Shown: in pieces, positions 1 to 10,099 of the stretch
How the letters are laid out: every line of letters begins with the position of its first letter
Numbering within the stretch: the stretch's first letter is position 1
Source of the DNA: Legionellaceae bacterium
GTDB taxonomy: Bacteria > Pseudomonadota > Gammaproteobacteria > Legionellales > Legionellaceae
Length of the DNA stretch: 64,000 bases
Assembly: GCA_030148065.1 (NCBI GenBank)
Contig: JASBUC010000010.1
Span: 1 to 64,000, forward strand
Direction: 5' to 3'
Translations under genes and position numbers: made by a program
Notes under the pieces: generated by a model
Seen by the model: only the letters and a program-made list of their open reading frames with translations
Databases searched by the model: none
What the model was told of the DNA's origin: nothing

Positions 1-3000
1 CGTGTATGAACACTGGCTGAATGAAAGAATACCCAGCACTGCTTAGCTCCTCATTTTCTATGAGCATTCGGAACATTAAAAAAATGTCATTTTTGCTGCT
101 GATAGGGAGAAGCGATTTATAAGGCTGCGGGTTTTTAGCAAGCGTCGATAAAACTCTTAAATGCTCATGTAATCGATAGCAATCTGACAAATAGTAATTA
201 TTTTTTATCAATGAAAACACATCCATTCTTGCCTTTCTTACAATGGTTTCATCTTCTGAGAGCAGCTCTTTAGCCAGCACAAAAAAATAGGTGTCCACAT
301 ACGGTAAAATTGGATGTTTTTCTAAACGTTTATAGGCTTTGATGCCTCTTGTATTATGTCCAAAGAGCCAAAACTCAAAGTTCATTCTATAAGAATTTGT
401 GTGTTTATAAGCAATCGACCTTTCATCATCCTTGAAGGTTTTTCGTCCTAGAATGGTCGGCCTTTTGCTAGCAATAATGCTGCCATCATAGAATTCATCA
501 TTAGAAACACAGATTGTGCTCTGAATTTCTAGCTTAGTGATGTGACCTGATCTACGGGGAGGTTCTCGAAATGCCTTTATTCTTTCTAATACCAAATCCT
601 GAGGGATAATTTTTTGACTGGGGAATTCATTTGTTTTAGTCATGGATTTAAAAAGATTAATGAGCAAATGAGATTCATAATCTGATAATTGCAAGTATGA
701 TGGCAACTGATTGCCACCATCAAACCTTTTATCAATCAGTCGGTAATAGAGTAATATTTTTTTCTCTATTAATTTCTTTAATTTTTCATCTTGTTCTATA
801 AAACCACCTAGAAGATGACTATCATTTGCTAAAAATTTGCTATCTTGCTCATTAAATCGTGCCAATACTTTCATTTGGAACCCTAAATTAAGTTCCGAGT
901 TATCTCTACCTTCTACAAATGATTTTAAAATCAGTAGTTCATTTTCAGTCACATGACTTAAGTGGTGACTTCTTTCTAAATAATGTGTTGCCTGCTTTAG
1001 GTCCCCAAATTTCAAGAATACCAAGGAAAGATAAAGGTTTGCAGTAGGATTTTGGCTGACTAGTTGCTCATTACCAAAGTTAAAAATAAACTTTCTTTCA
1101 AGACCTTTTTTCTTAGCCACCTCTGTGGTTACAAATCTAGGATGGTCAATAAAATAGGGCTCTTTTTGATTAATAAATGTCTTCTGTGGAAGAATGACTT
1201 TTCGCTTTTCATCAGAATTCACTATTACTAAATAAGGGTGTTGACGATTTGAAAACTCTAAGCTTAATCTTGTATCAAGAAAGTAGCCACTGTATTGTTC
1301 TGAGAGCAATTGATCACTTGCAACCACAAAGGATAAGTCAAGTTCAAACAACTTCACTCTGACTAGCTCTTTATCCTTTACTTCTAGAACAAAGTTTATG
1401 TCGCCAAAGGCATTGATTAAATAGTCCTGCCAATCTTTATAATCAAGACTATTATCGGATTCATGATTTTCAATGTAATAATGGTCACGACCAACAAAGG
1501 TGCCGCCCTCTATGCTTCCCAGTTGATAGCGGTTAGGTTTAATACAGAGTAAATCACTTTCCCCCTTTACGGATTCTAGAATTATCGGATGCTCAATGAG
1601 AGCATGGTGATACCAGGGAAAATACCCCCCTTGCCAAATCATTTCTCCTGCAAAGGGAACCGGAGAAATCTTCTTTTCTCTAAGGTCAGGCAACACAACT
1701 TCAAGCGCAGGGTATATACCATTGATTTCAATTAGCTTTCTAACTCTGTAGATTCCATATCCAGCCCAGGATTCTATTTCGAGTTGATAGAGACCATCTA
1801 CTGACTCTAAATTAAGAGGACTTGTGGTAAGCGTTGAAAATTCACTCTTTTCTAAGTGTATCCCTTTACTTGATAAAAATTCTAAATCCTCTCTACTTAT
1901 TCTCTGTTTCTGAATTTCTACCCCATCTTTCATTAACCACCCTCTTTGCAAATCTATGGCCAAATCTATCCCCTTGGCAATCATCTTTTCCCTTTGGTGT
2001 GTCCAGCTACAATCCACGTTTAGATTAAAGACCTTTTTAAGTGCATTATTGATGAGAATGTCTTTTACTTTTGTAAATCCCTTTATCGAGGACACTATGC
2101 TCTCTTTGCAATGAGTGGAGGCTGGTAATTTCAAACTCTCTTCTGGCTCTAAATGAGCCCTAAAGAATGCGACTAGATAGTCTTCAAAACGATGAATAGG
2201 GACTTCTTCTTGATAGTAAAGAAGCATTGCTTTACTAATCAGTGGCGCAATGTCTTCATGGTATAAGCTAGTATCTTCTTTAGCCAGCAGACTGAAATGA
2301 TCTGGCCAATGTAGCCTATAAATAGGTAAGTTATAGGTGAGACTCGCCTCTTCGATATAGGATTTAATTCCATGTTGTACTTTATAGATCCAAAAGTATG
2401 CAAGGTTTTCTTGATTTGTTTTTTCTGGATGTGGTTTGTAGTACTCATATGCCTTTTCTAAAAATGTATTGATGATTGCAAATGTTTCATGTGGCGTCTC
2501 CCTTAAGGCTGAGTCTAGAGCAGCGAAATCAAATAGTAATTCTTCTATGGCCTCTTGCAGAGGTTCCTCTGTCAAATACTGGAGCCTGTTTGTTGCATAA
2601 ACAAGCGCTCGATTGAACTTTAGAAATTGGTTTGTACTAATAACCTCTAAATCTTGTGACTGCCAGACTTTTGTTAGCTCTTTTCTCTGACCCTCTTCTT
2701 CATTTCGTCTCTCAAGATAGCCAACTCTGCCATTTTCTATGGCGCTAAACTCTTCTTTTCTTAAAGAGTTATGTGATTCAGGTAAGAAGGCCATATTCTC
2801 AGAGCGATCATTTCCTAATACTACAGTTTCTGTATTAAGTATTGTACTTTTCTTATAAATAATTTTGTGCTTAATATTTTGCAATTGCTTATAACCAACC
2901 CCTAAGAGTAAATCATTATAGGTATCGCTAAAACTTATATCTCTACGTTTAACCCCCCCATAATTACTGATTTTTTTGGAGAGACTTATGACAGCGGAAA

Positions 3001-4792
3001 TTTGAGGCCCTAGACTAGAAGAAACTTGCAGGGATTCCTTCCCCCTCTCTGAATTGCAAAACCCTTGTAGGGCTTCTTCAAATAGCTTTTGATAATCATT
3101 ACTTAAATCACAATTCTTGCCCTTTAATTGTTTTGTGAAACTTTTCTTATCCTCAGACGAAAGAACACGGTTTAAATAGTTTGCAGTCTCTCCTAACTCA
3201 TTTCCAAAGACAATGGTCTTACCCCGTGACATCATTTGAAAGTTATATTTAAGTGATTTTATTCGGTAGTAGTCACTTGCGGAGTAAATGGCGTAACCAC
3301 TAATATCATCTGTAATTCCTAAACTGTATAAATCCTCAAAAGCAAAATAGCGAGTATTTTGACAGAGCAATGCGGCTATTTCAAATAGCTGCAAATGAAA
3401 CAGGTAGTCTGATATTTTTTCTTGTCCTGCCTGTCCCCAGGTTGCTTCATCATAAAAGTTACTAAGTTTATCAAGTAGAAGTATTATTTCTAAAGAGCTC
3501 TTTTCATCCATTGCCCGCCAAAACGTTTCTTTGTCTTCCATATCAGAGACTTTATTTAGGGCTTTTCTTATCTCTCTTATATCTATTATTCGTTCGCTTC
3601 TAGAGGCTGGTTTAATAAAACGATCAATGGCTTGCTGCAACCCTTTAATAATCTCTTTCTGATTTAAGCTAAAGGCTAGACTTATCCAATGTATAGGCTG
3701 GGGATTTTTTTTGGGGAAGTTAATATAGTCTGGAGCCCCTCCATCTATTATATATTTTATGCCCGGTAGTGTGCTTTTCTTCTCTGACAGTCTTTTAGTC
3801 TTTGCCTCTCTCTTAAATCCATCTAATTCATCATAGGCCCTCCTGGCTTCCTCTAAGCTGATTGCATTCATGCCTATTAAGTCATTTAACTCTAGCATTA
3901 GAAAGTGTTTGCTGTAGTCTATGACACCACCCATTTTCTCATCTTGTTGGTAATGAAAAACCCTTTCAGAGTAGGCGGATAGTTTTAATTCAAAAAAATA
4001 CTTTATTATTTCTGGTTCTGAAAAATTGTTTTCTATTAGTAAATAGTCAAACAAGGATTTCTCCTGAGCCGTCATAGTGCAAGTCCCAGTCAGTTGGGGG
4101 ATTGCCCCCTTTTCTATTCGTGGAACTTTACTGACTAATGGTATTACATCGTCTTCACTTTCATCTTCTAACATCCTAAGAGGGACGTAATAGTCTTCTT
4201 CATCATAGGGGTTTAAATAGTTGGTTATGGTTAAGGTTGAGTCGTCATTTCTAATTGCTACAAATTTTTCAAGCACATAGACTGAAAATTCATTGTCTAA
4301 GTTAAGACTAAACTCTGGTGATTGGTAATCTAGGTAATTCTGACTTTCTCCTTTGGCAACCAACTGATGAAAACCAACACCTGCGCCTAAGTTTATTAAA
4401 CTTATTTTTACCTCATCATCTAACACTCTTAACTTAGCCATCAAGAAATGACCAGGCCTTCCATTCCATCCTAATGGCAAGTAGAGCACACCCGTTTCAC
4501 TCAAGCGTGTTTTTATCCATGCAATGAATGGTTTTATTCCTCGTCTTGGATAGTTACCAATCAGTTCTTGTGCTTTTTGCACGTCCTTAAAAAAAAGCAG
4601 AGCTTTCTCTTTAAGCACGGGGGTATGTTCTAATTTATTATCATCTCTGTACACACGCTCTACTAGTGATTCAAAATAATCAATTGCCTTAGATGGAGAG
4701 CCTCCTTCATAGGGGCCGTCACTCACCGAATTGGGCGCAATCAACATTAAATAATAGCGGATGATGTCATCAAACGGCTTGCTGCCAGGCAT
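1..4792 (-). CDS. Giant protein of unknown function, 3' end beyond the window
   Basis: An uninterrupted minus-strand frame opens at ATG 4792 (residues MPGSKPFDD) and stays open to the left edge, giving at least 1,597 codons. I read the reverse-complement frame through this span and re-checked several stretches codon by codon without finding a stop. No enzyme motif, P-loop, signal peptide or membrane segment stands out. The protein is soluble-looking, with Lys, Glu and Leu rich helical stretches and a short part resembling a helical repeat about residues 1,270-1,300. It is divergent from the phosphoesterase at 4935, with 142 bases between them that must hold both promoters. Size and composition fit the very large proteins of Legionellales, but I do not recognise a family. 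The reading frame is certain, the function unknown. Confidence 0.8.
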   Translation of the reverse strand, partial: MPGSKPFDDIIRYYLMLIAPNSVSDGPYEGGSPSKAIDYFESLVERVYRDDNKLEHTPVLKEKALLFFKDVQKAQELIGNYPRRGIKPFIAWIKTRLSETGVLYLPLGWNGRPGHFLMAKLRVLDDEVKISLINLGAGVGFHQLVAKGESQNYLDYQSPEFSLNLDNEFSVYVLEKFVAIRNDDSTLTITNYLNPYDEEDYYVPLRMLEDESEDDVIPLVSKVPRIEKGAIPQLTGTCTMTAQEKSLFDYLLIENNFSEPEIIKYFFELKLSAYSERVFHYQQDEKMGGVIDYSKHFLMLELNDLIGMNAISLEEARRAYDELDGFKREAKTKRLSEKKSTLPGIKYIIDGGAPDYINFPKKNPQPIHWISLAFSLNQKEIIKGLQQAIDRFIKPASRSERIIDIREIRKALNKVSDMEDKETFWRAMDEKSSLEIILLLDKLSNFYDEATWGQAGQEKISDYLFHLQLFEIAALLCQNTRYFAFEDLYSLGITDDISGYAIYSASDYYRIKSLKYNFQMMSRGKTIVFGNELGETANYLNRVLSSEDKKSFTKQLKGKNCDLSNDYQKLFEEALQGFCNSERGKESLQVSSSLGPQISAVISLSKKISNYGGVKRRDISFSDTYNDLLLGVGYKQLQNIKHKIIYKKSTILNTETVVLGNDRSENMAFLPESHNSLRKEEFSAIENGRVGYLERRNEEEGQRKELTKVWQSQDLEVISTNQFLKFNRALVYATNRLQYLTEEPLQEAIEELLFDFAALDSALRETPHETFAIINTFLEKAYEYYKPHPEKTNQENLAYFWIYKVQHGIKSYIEEASLTYNLPIYRLHWPDHFSLLAKEDTSLYHEDIAPLISKAMLLYYQEEVPIHRFEDYLVAFFRAHLEPEESLKLPASTHCKESIVSSIKGFTKVKDILINNALKKVFNLNVDCSWTHQREKMIAKGIDLAIDLQRGWLMKDGVEIQKQRISREDLEFLSSKGIHLEKSEFSTLTTSPLNLESVDGLYQLEIESWAGYGIYRVRKLIEINGIYPALEVVLPDLREKKISPVPFAGEMIWQGGYFPWYHHALIEHPIILESVKGESDLLCIKPNRYQLGSIEGGTFVGRDHYYIENHESDNSLDYKDWQDYLINAFGDINFVLEVKDKELVRVKLFELDLSFVVASDQLLSEQYSGYFLDTRLSLEFSNRQHPYLVIVNSDEKRKVILPQKTFINQKEPYFIDHPRFVTTEVAKKKGLERKFIFNFGNEQLVSQNPTANLYLSLVFLKFGDLKQATHYLERSHHLSHVTENELLILKSFVEGRDNSELNLGFQMKVLARFNEQDSKFLANDSHLLGGFIEQDEKLKKLIEKKILLYYRLIDKRFDGGNQLPSYLQLSDYESHLLINLFKSMTKTNEFPSQKIIPQDLVLERIKAFREPPRRSGHITKLEIQSTICVSNDEFYDGSIIASKRPTILGRKTFKDDERSIAYKHTNSYRMNFEFWLFGHNTRGIKAYKRLEKHPILPYVDTYFFVLAKELLSEDETIVRKARMDVFSLIKNNYYLSDCYRLHEHLRVLSTLAKNPQPYKSLLPISSKNDIFLMFRMLIENEELSSAGYSFIQPVFIH

Positions 4793-4934
4793 AGACCTTT
4801 TCCTTCATACTCTATCTTTATAGTCTAGTAAAGACTGGACTTGTGCGCAAATTTAGATCACTTTAATTATTGTTACTACAGATTTAGCCATTGAAGCCGA
4901 TATAGATTGAAATTGGTTTTGTTGCTGAGTTGTT

Positions 4935-5717
4935 ATGGAGTTTCGGATCCTCTCTGATCTACACGTTGATCGACACCCATCCCTCCCCTTTAAACACTGG
5001 GTGAGTGCAGAAGATAAAAAAAGGGTGTTAGTTATTGCAGGCGATCTCTGCTCAATTCAACAAGGAGGCTTACTTAAAGATACCCTATCTTTTTTTTCTA
5101 AGCATTTTAAATACGTTCTCTTATCACTTGGCAATCATGAATACAATTTCGCTGCGCTCAATGATGTGCCTCAGCAAATGTCTGAGCTTATTAAAAGTTT
5201 GCACGTCGATAATCTTTTTTTGCTGCATAAGAATTACTTCCTTCGAGAGGAAATTTTAGTGATCGGCGCCACTCTTTGGTCTGATTTAACTCTCTCGAAG
5301 CATCAACTTGAGCGAACATGTCATGTCAAGCACGACCCTTTGTTTTCAAACTCTCTGCAAAAACTAACGGCAAAAGAGCGTTATCTAGTGATGAACTGTC
5401 TGCATCAAGAGCAAAAAGAGTGGCTCTTTAAGGTTTTATGCAAATATCAAGGAATGGTAAAACGCACCATGGTGGTGACGCATCATGCGCCAAGTTTTCA
5501 TTCAATCAATCCCATTTTCAAGGGTCGAAATAACCACTTTCTTTATGCCAGTGATTTAAACAATGACATAAAACGACTCTCACCAAACGTTTGGATCCAT
5601 GGACACACTCATTCCTTTTGTGACTACTACATTGGCAATACACACATTCTCGCCAATCCCTTTGGCTTTCCAGGTGAAGAAACGGGATTTAGGGATAAGT
5701 GCCTATTACGCCTATAA
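4935..5717 (+). CDS. Calcineurin-like metallophosphoesterase
   Basis: The 260-residue protein shows the metallophosphoesterase motifs in order: D8-x-H10 in ILSDLHVD, G36-D37, GNHE at 66-69, a VTHH motif in the second half and HGHTH near residue 218. Together these build the two-metal site that hydrolyses phosphomono- or diesters. There is no signal peptide, so it should act in the cytoplasm. The substrate cannot be told; relatives act on nucleotides, cyclic nucleotides or phosphoproteins. It stands alone on the plus strand, and its stop overlaps the convergent stop of the next gene by six bases. Confidence 0.85.
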   Translation: MEFRILSDLHVDRHPSLPFKHWVSAEDKKRVLVIAGDLCSIQQGGLLKDTLSFFSKHFKYVLLSLGNHEYNFAALNDVPQQMSELIKSLHVDNLFLLHKNYFLREEILVIGATLWSDLTLSKHQLERTCHVKHDPLFSNSLQKLTAKERYLVMNCLHQEQKEWLFKVLCKYQGMVKRTMVVTHHAPSFHSINPIFKGRNNHFLYASDLNNDIKRLSPNVWIHGHTHSFCDYYIGNTHILANPFGFPGEETGFRDKCLLRL

Positions 5718-7571
5718 GGACTTCTGGGGACGAACGAGTATACTTTCTTCGAGTGCAGCAGAGGGTTTAGTCGAGGCTTGCTGATGAGAAGACATTGTTT
5801 GAAAGCCTCGGTAGCTTGCCCAAAATGGGGTGCTAACTAGGGCGCCGAGTGAGGCAACCCCACCCACTAAAAGCGTAGGTACTGTTAAGAACAAAGCTCC
5901 AGGCAAGCTTAACCAGCCCATAAATCGAAACGCCGGTGCTAGATTATATCGCCCCTCGTCTTTGCTACAAATTAACGTAATTGATAAGGCCAAGGGAGAA
6001 ACGCCGTATTTCAAACAAAGATATGAAAAATTAAGCGCTTCATTGGCGCCTTGCTGAGCCCCTTGTTTAAACGCTGCTGACTTGCTAATGGGCTTTTTCT
6101 TGCCTTCGTTTCTGGTTGACTCATCTTGATTCTGCTGAACTTTAGTTGCTTTATTGCTAGTAATGCGCTGATTGATTTGCAAATACTGCTGACAAAGAGT
6201 ATGGAAAGAGTTTTTTAGTAAAACAAATTTCGATTTAACATTTCTTTCTTTTAGCTTCTTGGCAACAGAGGCTGACTCTTTTCTCAGATCATCAATGAGC
6301 TCACCAACCTCATCATTGCCATTAAAAAACATAGCTCCAAGTCGAGCCTGATAATTCTCATCTTTCAGATTGATTATGATTTTTTTAATTACCTCAACCC
6401 TTGCCTGTTCTTTGCTCGTTAGTAAGCTTGTTAAAGGCATTTCTCTGTGGGCGTCTAAAAGCTCTTTCGATGCGCCATAGAGCTTTGATGCTACCTTCGT
6501 TTGCTCATTAAATAAGAGTTCTAGTTCCTGGATGGATAGGACGATTTTCTCAATGTTAGCATAAAGTTCCTCATAATCATTTTCCAATTGAGAAAAATCT
6601 TCTTGTTTAGTGGCGCCAATACTCAAAATATCCAACTGCCTTCTGAGTAGTTCAATTTCACTATTTAAATCAGCGACTAACGATTCTGACTGCGAGGCTA
6701 ACACAAAAGGATCTTCTGATGGCTTGATGTTTTCATCATACCCATGTTCTGAAATCAGCCCCTCTATAGCCTGCATCGCTTTAATAACTTGAGCGCCTAT
6801 TTTTTTAGACAAGTCCTTGCTTTCTTCTTCTACTTTTCTTTTGACCTCTTCAGGAATTTGGTAGTGCCTCATAAACGGCAGAGACCACCGATTTAGGGGA
6901 ACAACTTGAAAAGAATTTAGAGGTCGATTTAATATTTCAAAAACATACTCTGCTTCGTCTAATATAGCTTCAGTCAAGTTAATTGACTCTTCTTCTTCAG
7001 TCTGTTTTGGAAAAGAAAAAATGACAGGGGAATTATCTGCCTCCGTTTCTATTTGATAGTGCTGACATGCATCACGACAAAAGGCTGAAAATTCAATCAG
7101 TCCTAACAGAAAACCATAGACTTTAATCTCAGGCTCAAATCCCTCCTCACTATCAGAGTCTTCCTGAAGGTTACCATCTGATGAGTCAACACTTGATGAT
7201 TCATCAAGATCTTCTTGCTTTACAAGGTTTGACTTTATTAATTCATCGACAACCTGCAAAGTAATGGATTCGCCTTGAGCTGATTTTTCTTTTAGGCTTG
7301 CAATTATCCGTTTCAGTGACTCAATGAAACTTTTTTCACAAATTTCAGAAATCTGGTGAACAAACAGTAACTGATCTACCTTTAGATTTCTAAAAATGCT
7401 AACAGGTTTTTTTAAATCAAGTTCGAGAATTGATTGTTTTGCAAGTGGTGGGTTTGAGTCTAAGTATTGTTGAAAGCCATCTTTCAGTTGTTTAGGCAGT
7501 GCTATCTCTGCGTGCAATGCTTCTTTCAAGATGGCTAGCTGATCGATTGTTCGGTATTCCGGTGATCGCAT
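5712..7571 (-). CDS. Large coiled-coil protein with C-terminal hydrophobic hairpin, unknown function
   Basis: The protein has 619 residues and no family I recognise. An acidic Ser/Asp/Glu-rich linker lies at about 120-145 and long charged helices suited to coiled coil at about 245-500. A Lys/Gln-rich hinge is followed by a strongly hydrophobic pair of helices at about 535-595 that looks like a membrane hairpin. The last 20 residues are polar. There is no signal peptide. This layout (cytosolic body, late membrane hairpin, polar tail) is common among Dot/Icm type IV effectors that sit on host membranes, but that reading is inference. It is followed upstream by a second large unknown protein on the same strand. 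Confidence 0.75.
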   Translation of the reverse strand: MRSPEYRTIDQLAILKEALHAEIALPKQLKDGFQQYLDSNPPLAKQSILELDLKKPVSIFRNLKVDQLLFVHQISEICEKSFIESLKRIIASLKEKSAQGESITLQVVDELIKSNLVKQEDLDESSSVDSSDGNLQEDSDSEEGFEPEIKVYGFLLGLIEFSAFCRDACQHYQIETEADNSPVIFSFPKQTEEEESINLTEAILDEAEYVFEILNRPLNSFQVVPLNRWSLPFMRHYQIPEEVKRKVEEESKDLSKKIGAQVIKAMQAIEGLISEHGYDENIKPSEDPFVLASQSESLVADLNSEIELLRRQLDILSIGATKQEDFSQLENDYEELYANIEKIVLSIQELELLFNEQTKVASKLYGASKELLDAHREMPLTSLLTSKEQARVEVIKKIIINLKDENYQARLGAMFFNGNDEVGELIDDLRKESASVAKKLKERNVKSKFVLLKNSFHTLCQQYLQINQRITSNKATKVQQNQDESTRNEGKKKPISKSAAFKQGAQQGANEALNFSYLCLKYGVSPLALSITLICSKDEGRYNLAPAFRFMGWLSLPGALFLTVPTLLVGGVASLGALVSTPFWASYRGFQTMSSHQQASTKPSAALEESILVRPQKSL

Positions 7572-7670
7572 TTAAAGAACTCCATTGTCTTTTAATTGCG
7601 AAACATACTAAAGATTAACCAACCTTTCAATTTAAACTTATACTCACCCCCCACCTATATTAACGAAAGA

Positions 7671-9929
7671 TTAATTAAGTCTAAGATTTTTAAACTCTTT
7701 GTGCTCTTGCTTTTTTTGTTCTTGAATGTCGGCACCTGCATCTTTATTTCGAGAGATTTTGTTATAGGCCGAGCTTGAGGGTGTAAAGAACAAGGTTGCA
7801 GGAATTGGAATACCGCAACATCGTTTTTTAACTCGGCTAGAACTCATCAAAGCCTTACAAGCATTCTCATCATAAGTTTTTTGCAGTGAAACCCCTCTCT
7901 GATTCAAATCATTTAACTTTTCTAGGACTTCATTCTTAATGTGCTTTATCAATACTTGTTTAGCATCTCTCGAGAGTCCATGTGAGTGCTCGCGAAGCTC
8001 ATTGCCAAAGTTTATCACAGCATTGAGACCCGCATAGCCTTCAAAGTCCTTCTCAAGTAGCACATCGATTCGAGCTTGGAAATAAGCAAGTAATAGTTTG
8101 TCATTAAGGGTAGCACCTAAGAGCACATCTTGAGAAAAGCAACTCTCAAGTGTCATGCGTGCTTCATAAATCTCTTTTTCACTCAAGCCACAAAAAGCCT
8201 CTTTGTACTCTTTAAAGGTATAAAAGTCTGGGCAGTGATTGTGAATTATTTTCGCGCGCTCTAAATCATCAACAAGGTATGACCTCATTATTGGTGCAAG
8301 CTCAGTCTGGTTACTCTTAAAGAGCTTACTAAGCAGTGTCGTTTTGCCCACCATGAAGGTTTTAAAGGCATAGTCAATGAAGGAAGGATCTAACTCAGAG
8401 AACTTATTTATGCTTCTAATTTCATTCGATTCCATGCATAAATCAAAAATTCTATCTGCTTGCTCCTCGTTAGTGCCTGTTCGTAAATCACTCAATAGTT
8501 TACTTGGACTCAAACTAGGTCTGGCATAGAGGTTAATGAGTGTACTTGCGAGTTCACTTTCTAAGGCGGTATTCTTTAAAATTCCTTTAATCAGTGCTTG
8601 CCGTGCCGCTGGAGTTACATCATAAATGCCATCAAATCTGCCAAAGACGTTCTTTGCAAGCGGTAATATTGTCGGATCTTCTGCATTTCGTGCAACAAAG
8701 GAGAGCAAGACTTGCTGTTCTTCTTTAGAAAAGCTTATCCCTCGATCAAGAAGCCAGGTAGCAATAACCAAGCCATCATTTAGACTAAGTTCATTTAATC
8801 TCGAGCGTCTTAGCACGTCTCGAACTTCTGCCGAAGTCAATTGATTACTAATGCATTCTAAGAACTTAAATGAGCTAGGTAAGTGACACAATATGACAGA
8901 AAACGGATTATGGCTGCCTGCTTCTGGGACACTGTATGGGTAATTCTTTTCAATGGCTTTTTTAAACAATTCAACATTGTCTGCAAGAATGGCCGCCGCT
9001 AGTAAGTTTTTACCACCTATCAAACAAGGCAATCCTTTGTCTAAGGTTACAAACCGTGATAATGGTGCTTTCAAAGCTGGCAGCATGGCAAGTTCTAAGA
9101 GCACTTTATCACCCTCGTTCTCAACTCGTTCAATGAGCTGCTGGTGCGATCTAAAGCTTATGAGTCTTGCCTCTTCTGCTTTTTCTTCAAGCGAGGCAAC
9201 CTGAGCACTTAGACTCACTTTGCTAGCTTCTAAGCTTTGTAGCTCATTGGCTAACTGTTCATTGGCTCTGTCTGCTTTTTTCAAGGCCTCTGTGGTTGAG
9301 ACGATCTTAGCCTCTAATGAACTTAAATATCGATCGTGATAGTTATGCTCAAGACAAATTATCTGATAGTTTAACAGCTCTGAAATGAGCCCCTCAGTAG
9401 GATAGCCTACCGAGACTTGTCGGCTGGGCGCTCTTACCAATCGTTCATCTTCATTTCTTAAACGTGCGCAATCTTTTTCTAGGGCATAGCATTCTTCACG
9501 CGCCTGAATCACCTTGTTTTTTAACTTTGTGTACCTATCTTGTTTTTGTCTTAACAGAGCCCTCTCAATATCGAGTAGGCGCTCTAGACGACGAATTTCA
9601 CCCCGATAATAAGGGTGATCTTTAACAACTATGACCTTGGGTCCAGTATGAACTGGAGGCCTCTCGTGAGGTCTTACGCGATTGTTTTTTTCAACAATGA
9701 GAGTCTGTGTAGCAGGAGGAGTCCTATGAGCTTCCTGCACTGGTGCATGAGTTACTTTGCTATGACTCTGGCCTCTGTGAAAGTTGCCATGTCCAATGGT
9801 TTGTGTAGGGAATGTACTAGGTGCGCCAAAATGCTTGCTTTTTTGAGGGGGAGTCGGTTGAATAACTGGGGCATTCGTCGCTTTTTTAGAAACTTCGGGT
9901 CTATGGGGTTGTTTGGTGCGTTGCTTCAT
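7671..9929 (-). CDS. Large protein with basic Pro-rich N terminus, coiled coil and helical-repeat region; possible effector
   Basis: The protein has 752 residues. The first 100 are basic and rich in Pro, Gln, His and Thr, likely disordered. Residues about 105-165 and 195-255 are heptad-like coiled coil. From about 300 to 600 short helices alternate with turns in a pattern like ankyrin or other solenoid repeats, but I could not align clear ankyrin units. The C terminus is polar and charged, ending EHKEFKNLRLN, which resembles the Glu-containing tail signals of Dot/Icm substrates. There is no signal peptide and no catalytic motif. It reads like a Legionella effector or a structural cytosolic protein, and I cannot choose between these. 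Confidence 0.75.
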   Translation of the reverse strand: MKQRTKQPHRPEVSKKATNAPVIQPTPPQKSKHFGAPSTFPTQTIGHGNFHRGQSHSKVTHAPVQEAHRTPPATQTLIVEKNNRVRPHERPPVHTGPKVIVVKDHPYYRGEIRRLERLLDIERALLRQKQDRYTKLKNKVIQAREECYALEKDCARLRNEDERLVRAPSRQVSVGYPTEGLISELLNYQIICLEHNYHDRYLSSLEAKIVSTTEALKKADRANEQLANELQSLEASKVSLSAQVASLEEKAEEARLISFRSHQQLIERVENEGDKVLLELAMLPALKAPLSRFVTLDKGLPCLIGGKNLLAAAILADNVELFKKAIEKNYPYSVPEAGSHNPFSVILCHLPSSFKFLECISNQLTSAEVRDVLRRSRLNELSLNDGLVIATWLLDRGISFSKEEQQVLLSFVARNAEDPTILPLAKNVFGRFDGIYDVTPAARQALIKGILKNTALESELASTLINLYARPSLSPSKLLSDLRTGTNEEQADRIFDLCMESNEIRSINKFSELDPSFIDYAFKTFMVGKTTLLSKLFKSNQTELAPIMRSYLVDDLERAKIIHNHCPDFYTFKEYKEAFCGLSEKEIYEARMTLESCFSQDVLLGATLNDKLLLAYFQARIDVLLEKDFEGYAGLNAVINFGNELREHSHGLSRDAKQVLIKHIKNEVLEKLNDLNQRGVSLQKTYDENACKALMSSSRVKKRCCGIPIPATLFFTPSSSAYNKISRNKDAGADIQEQKKQEHKEFKNLRLN

Positions 9930-10099
9930 GCTTTTTTCTCTGGTTGCGAAGGTTAGCTGATTAAACCGTCTAATCCTTAAGTGAGAATTAACAAGTTGTT
10001 TGTTTTTTGAAAAATATGATTAAAATTTAGTTTTCACATTAGAGAGTGAGCAAACTTGGTTCTTTTTGCGCGATTATTTTACAAGATTCTTTGAACCAC

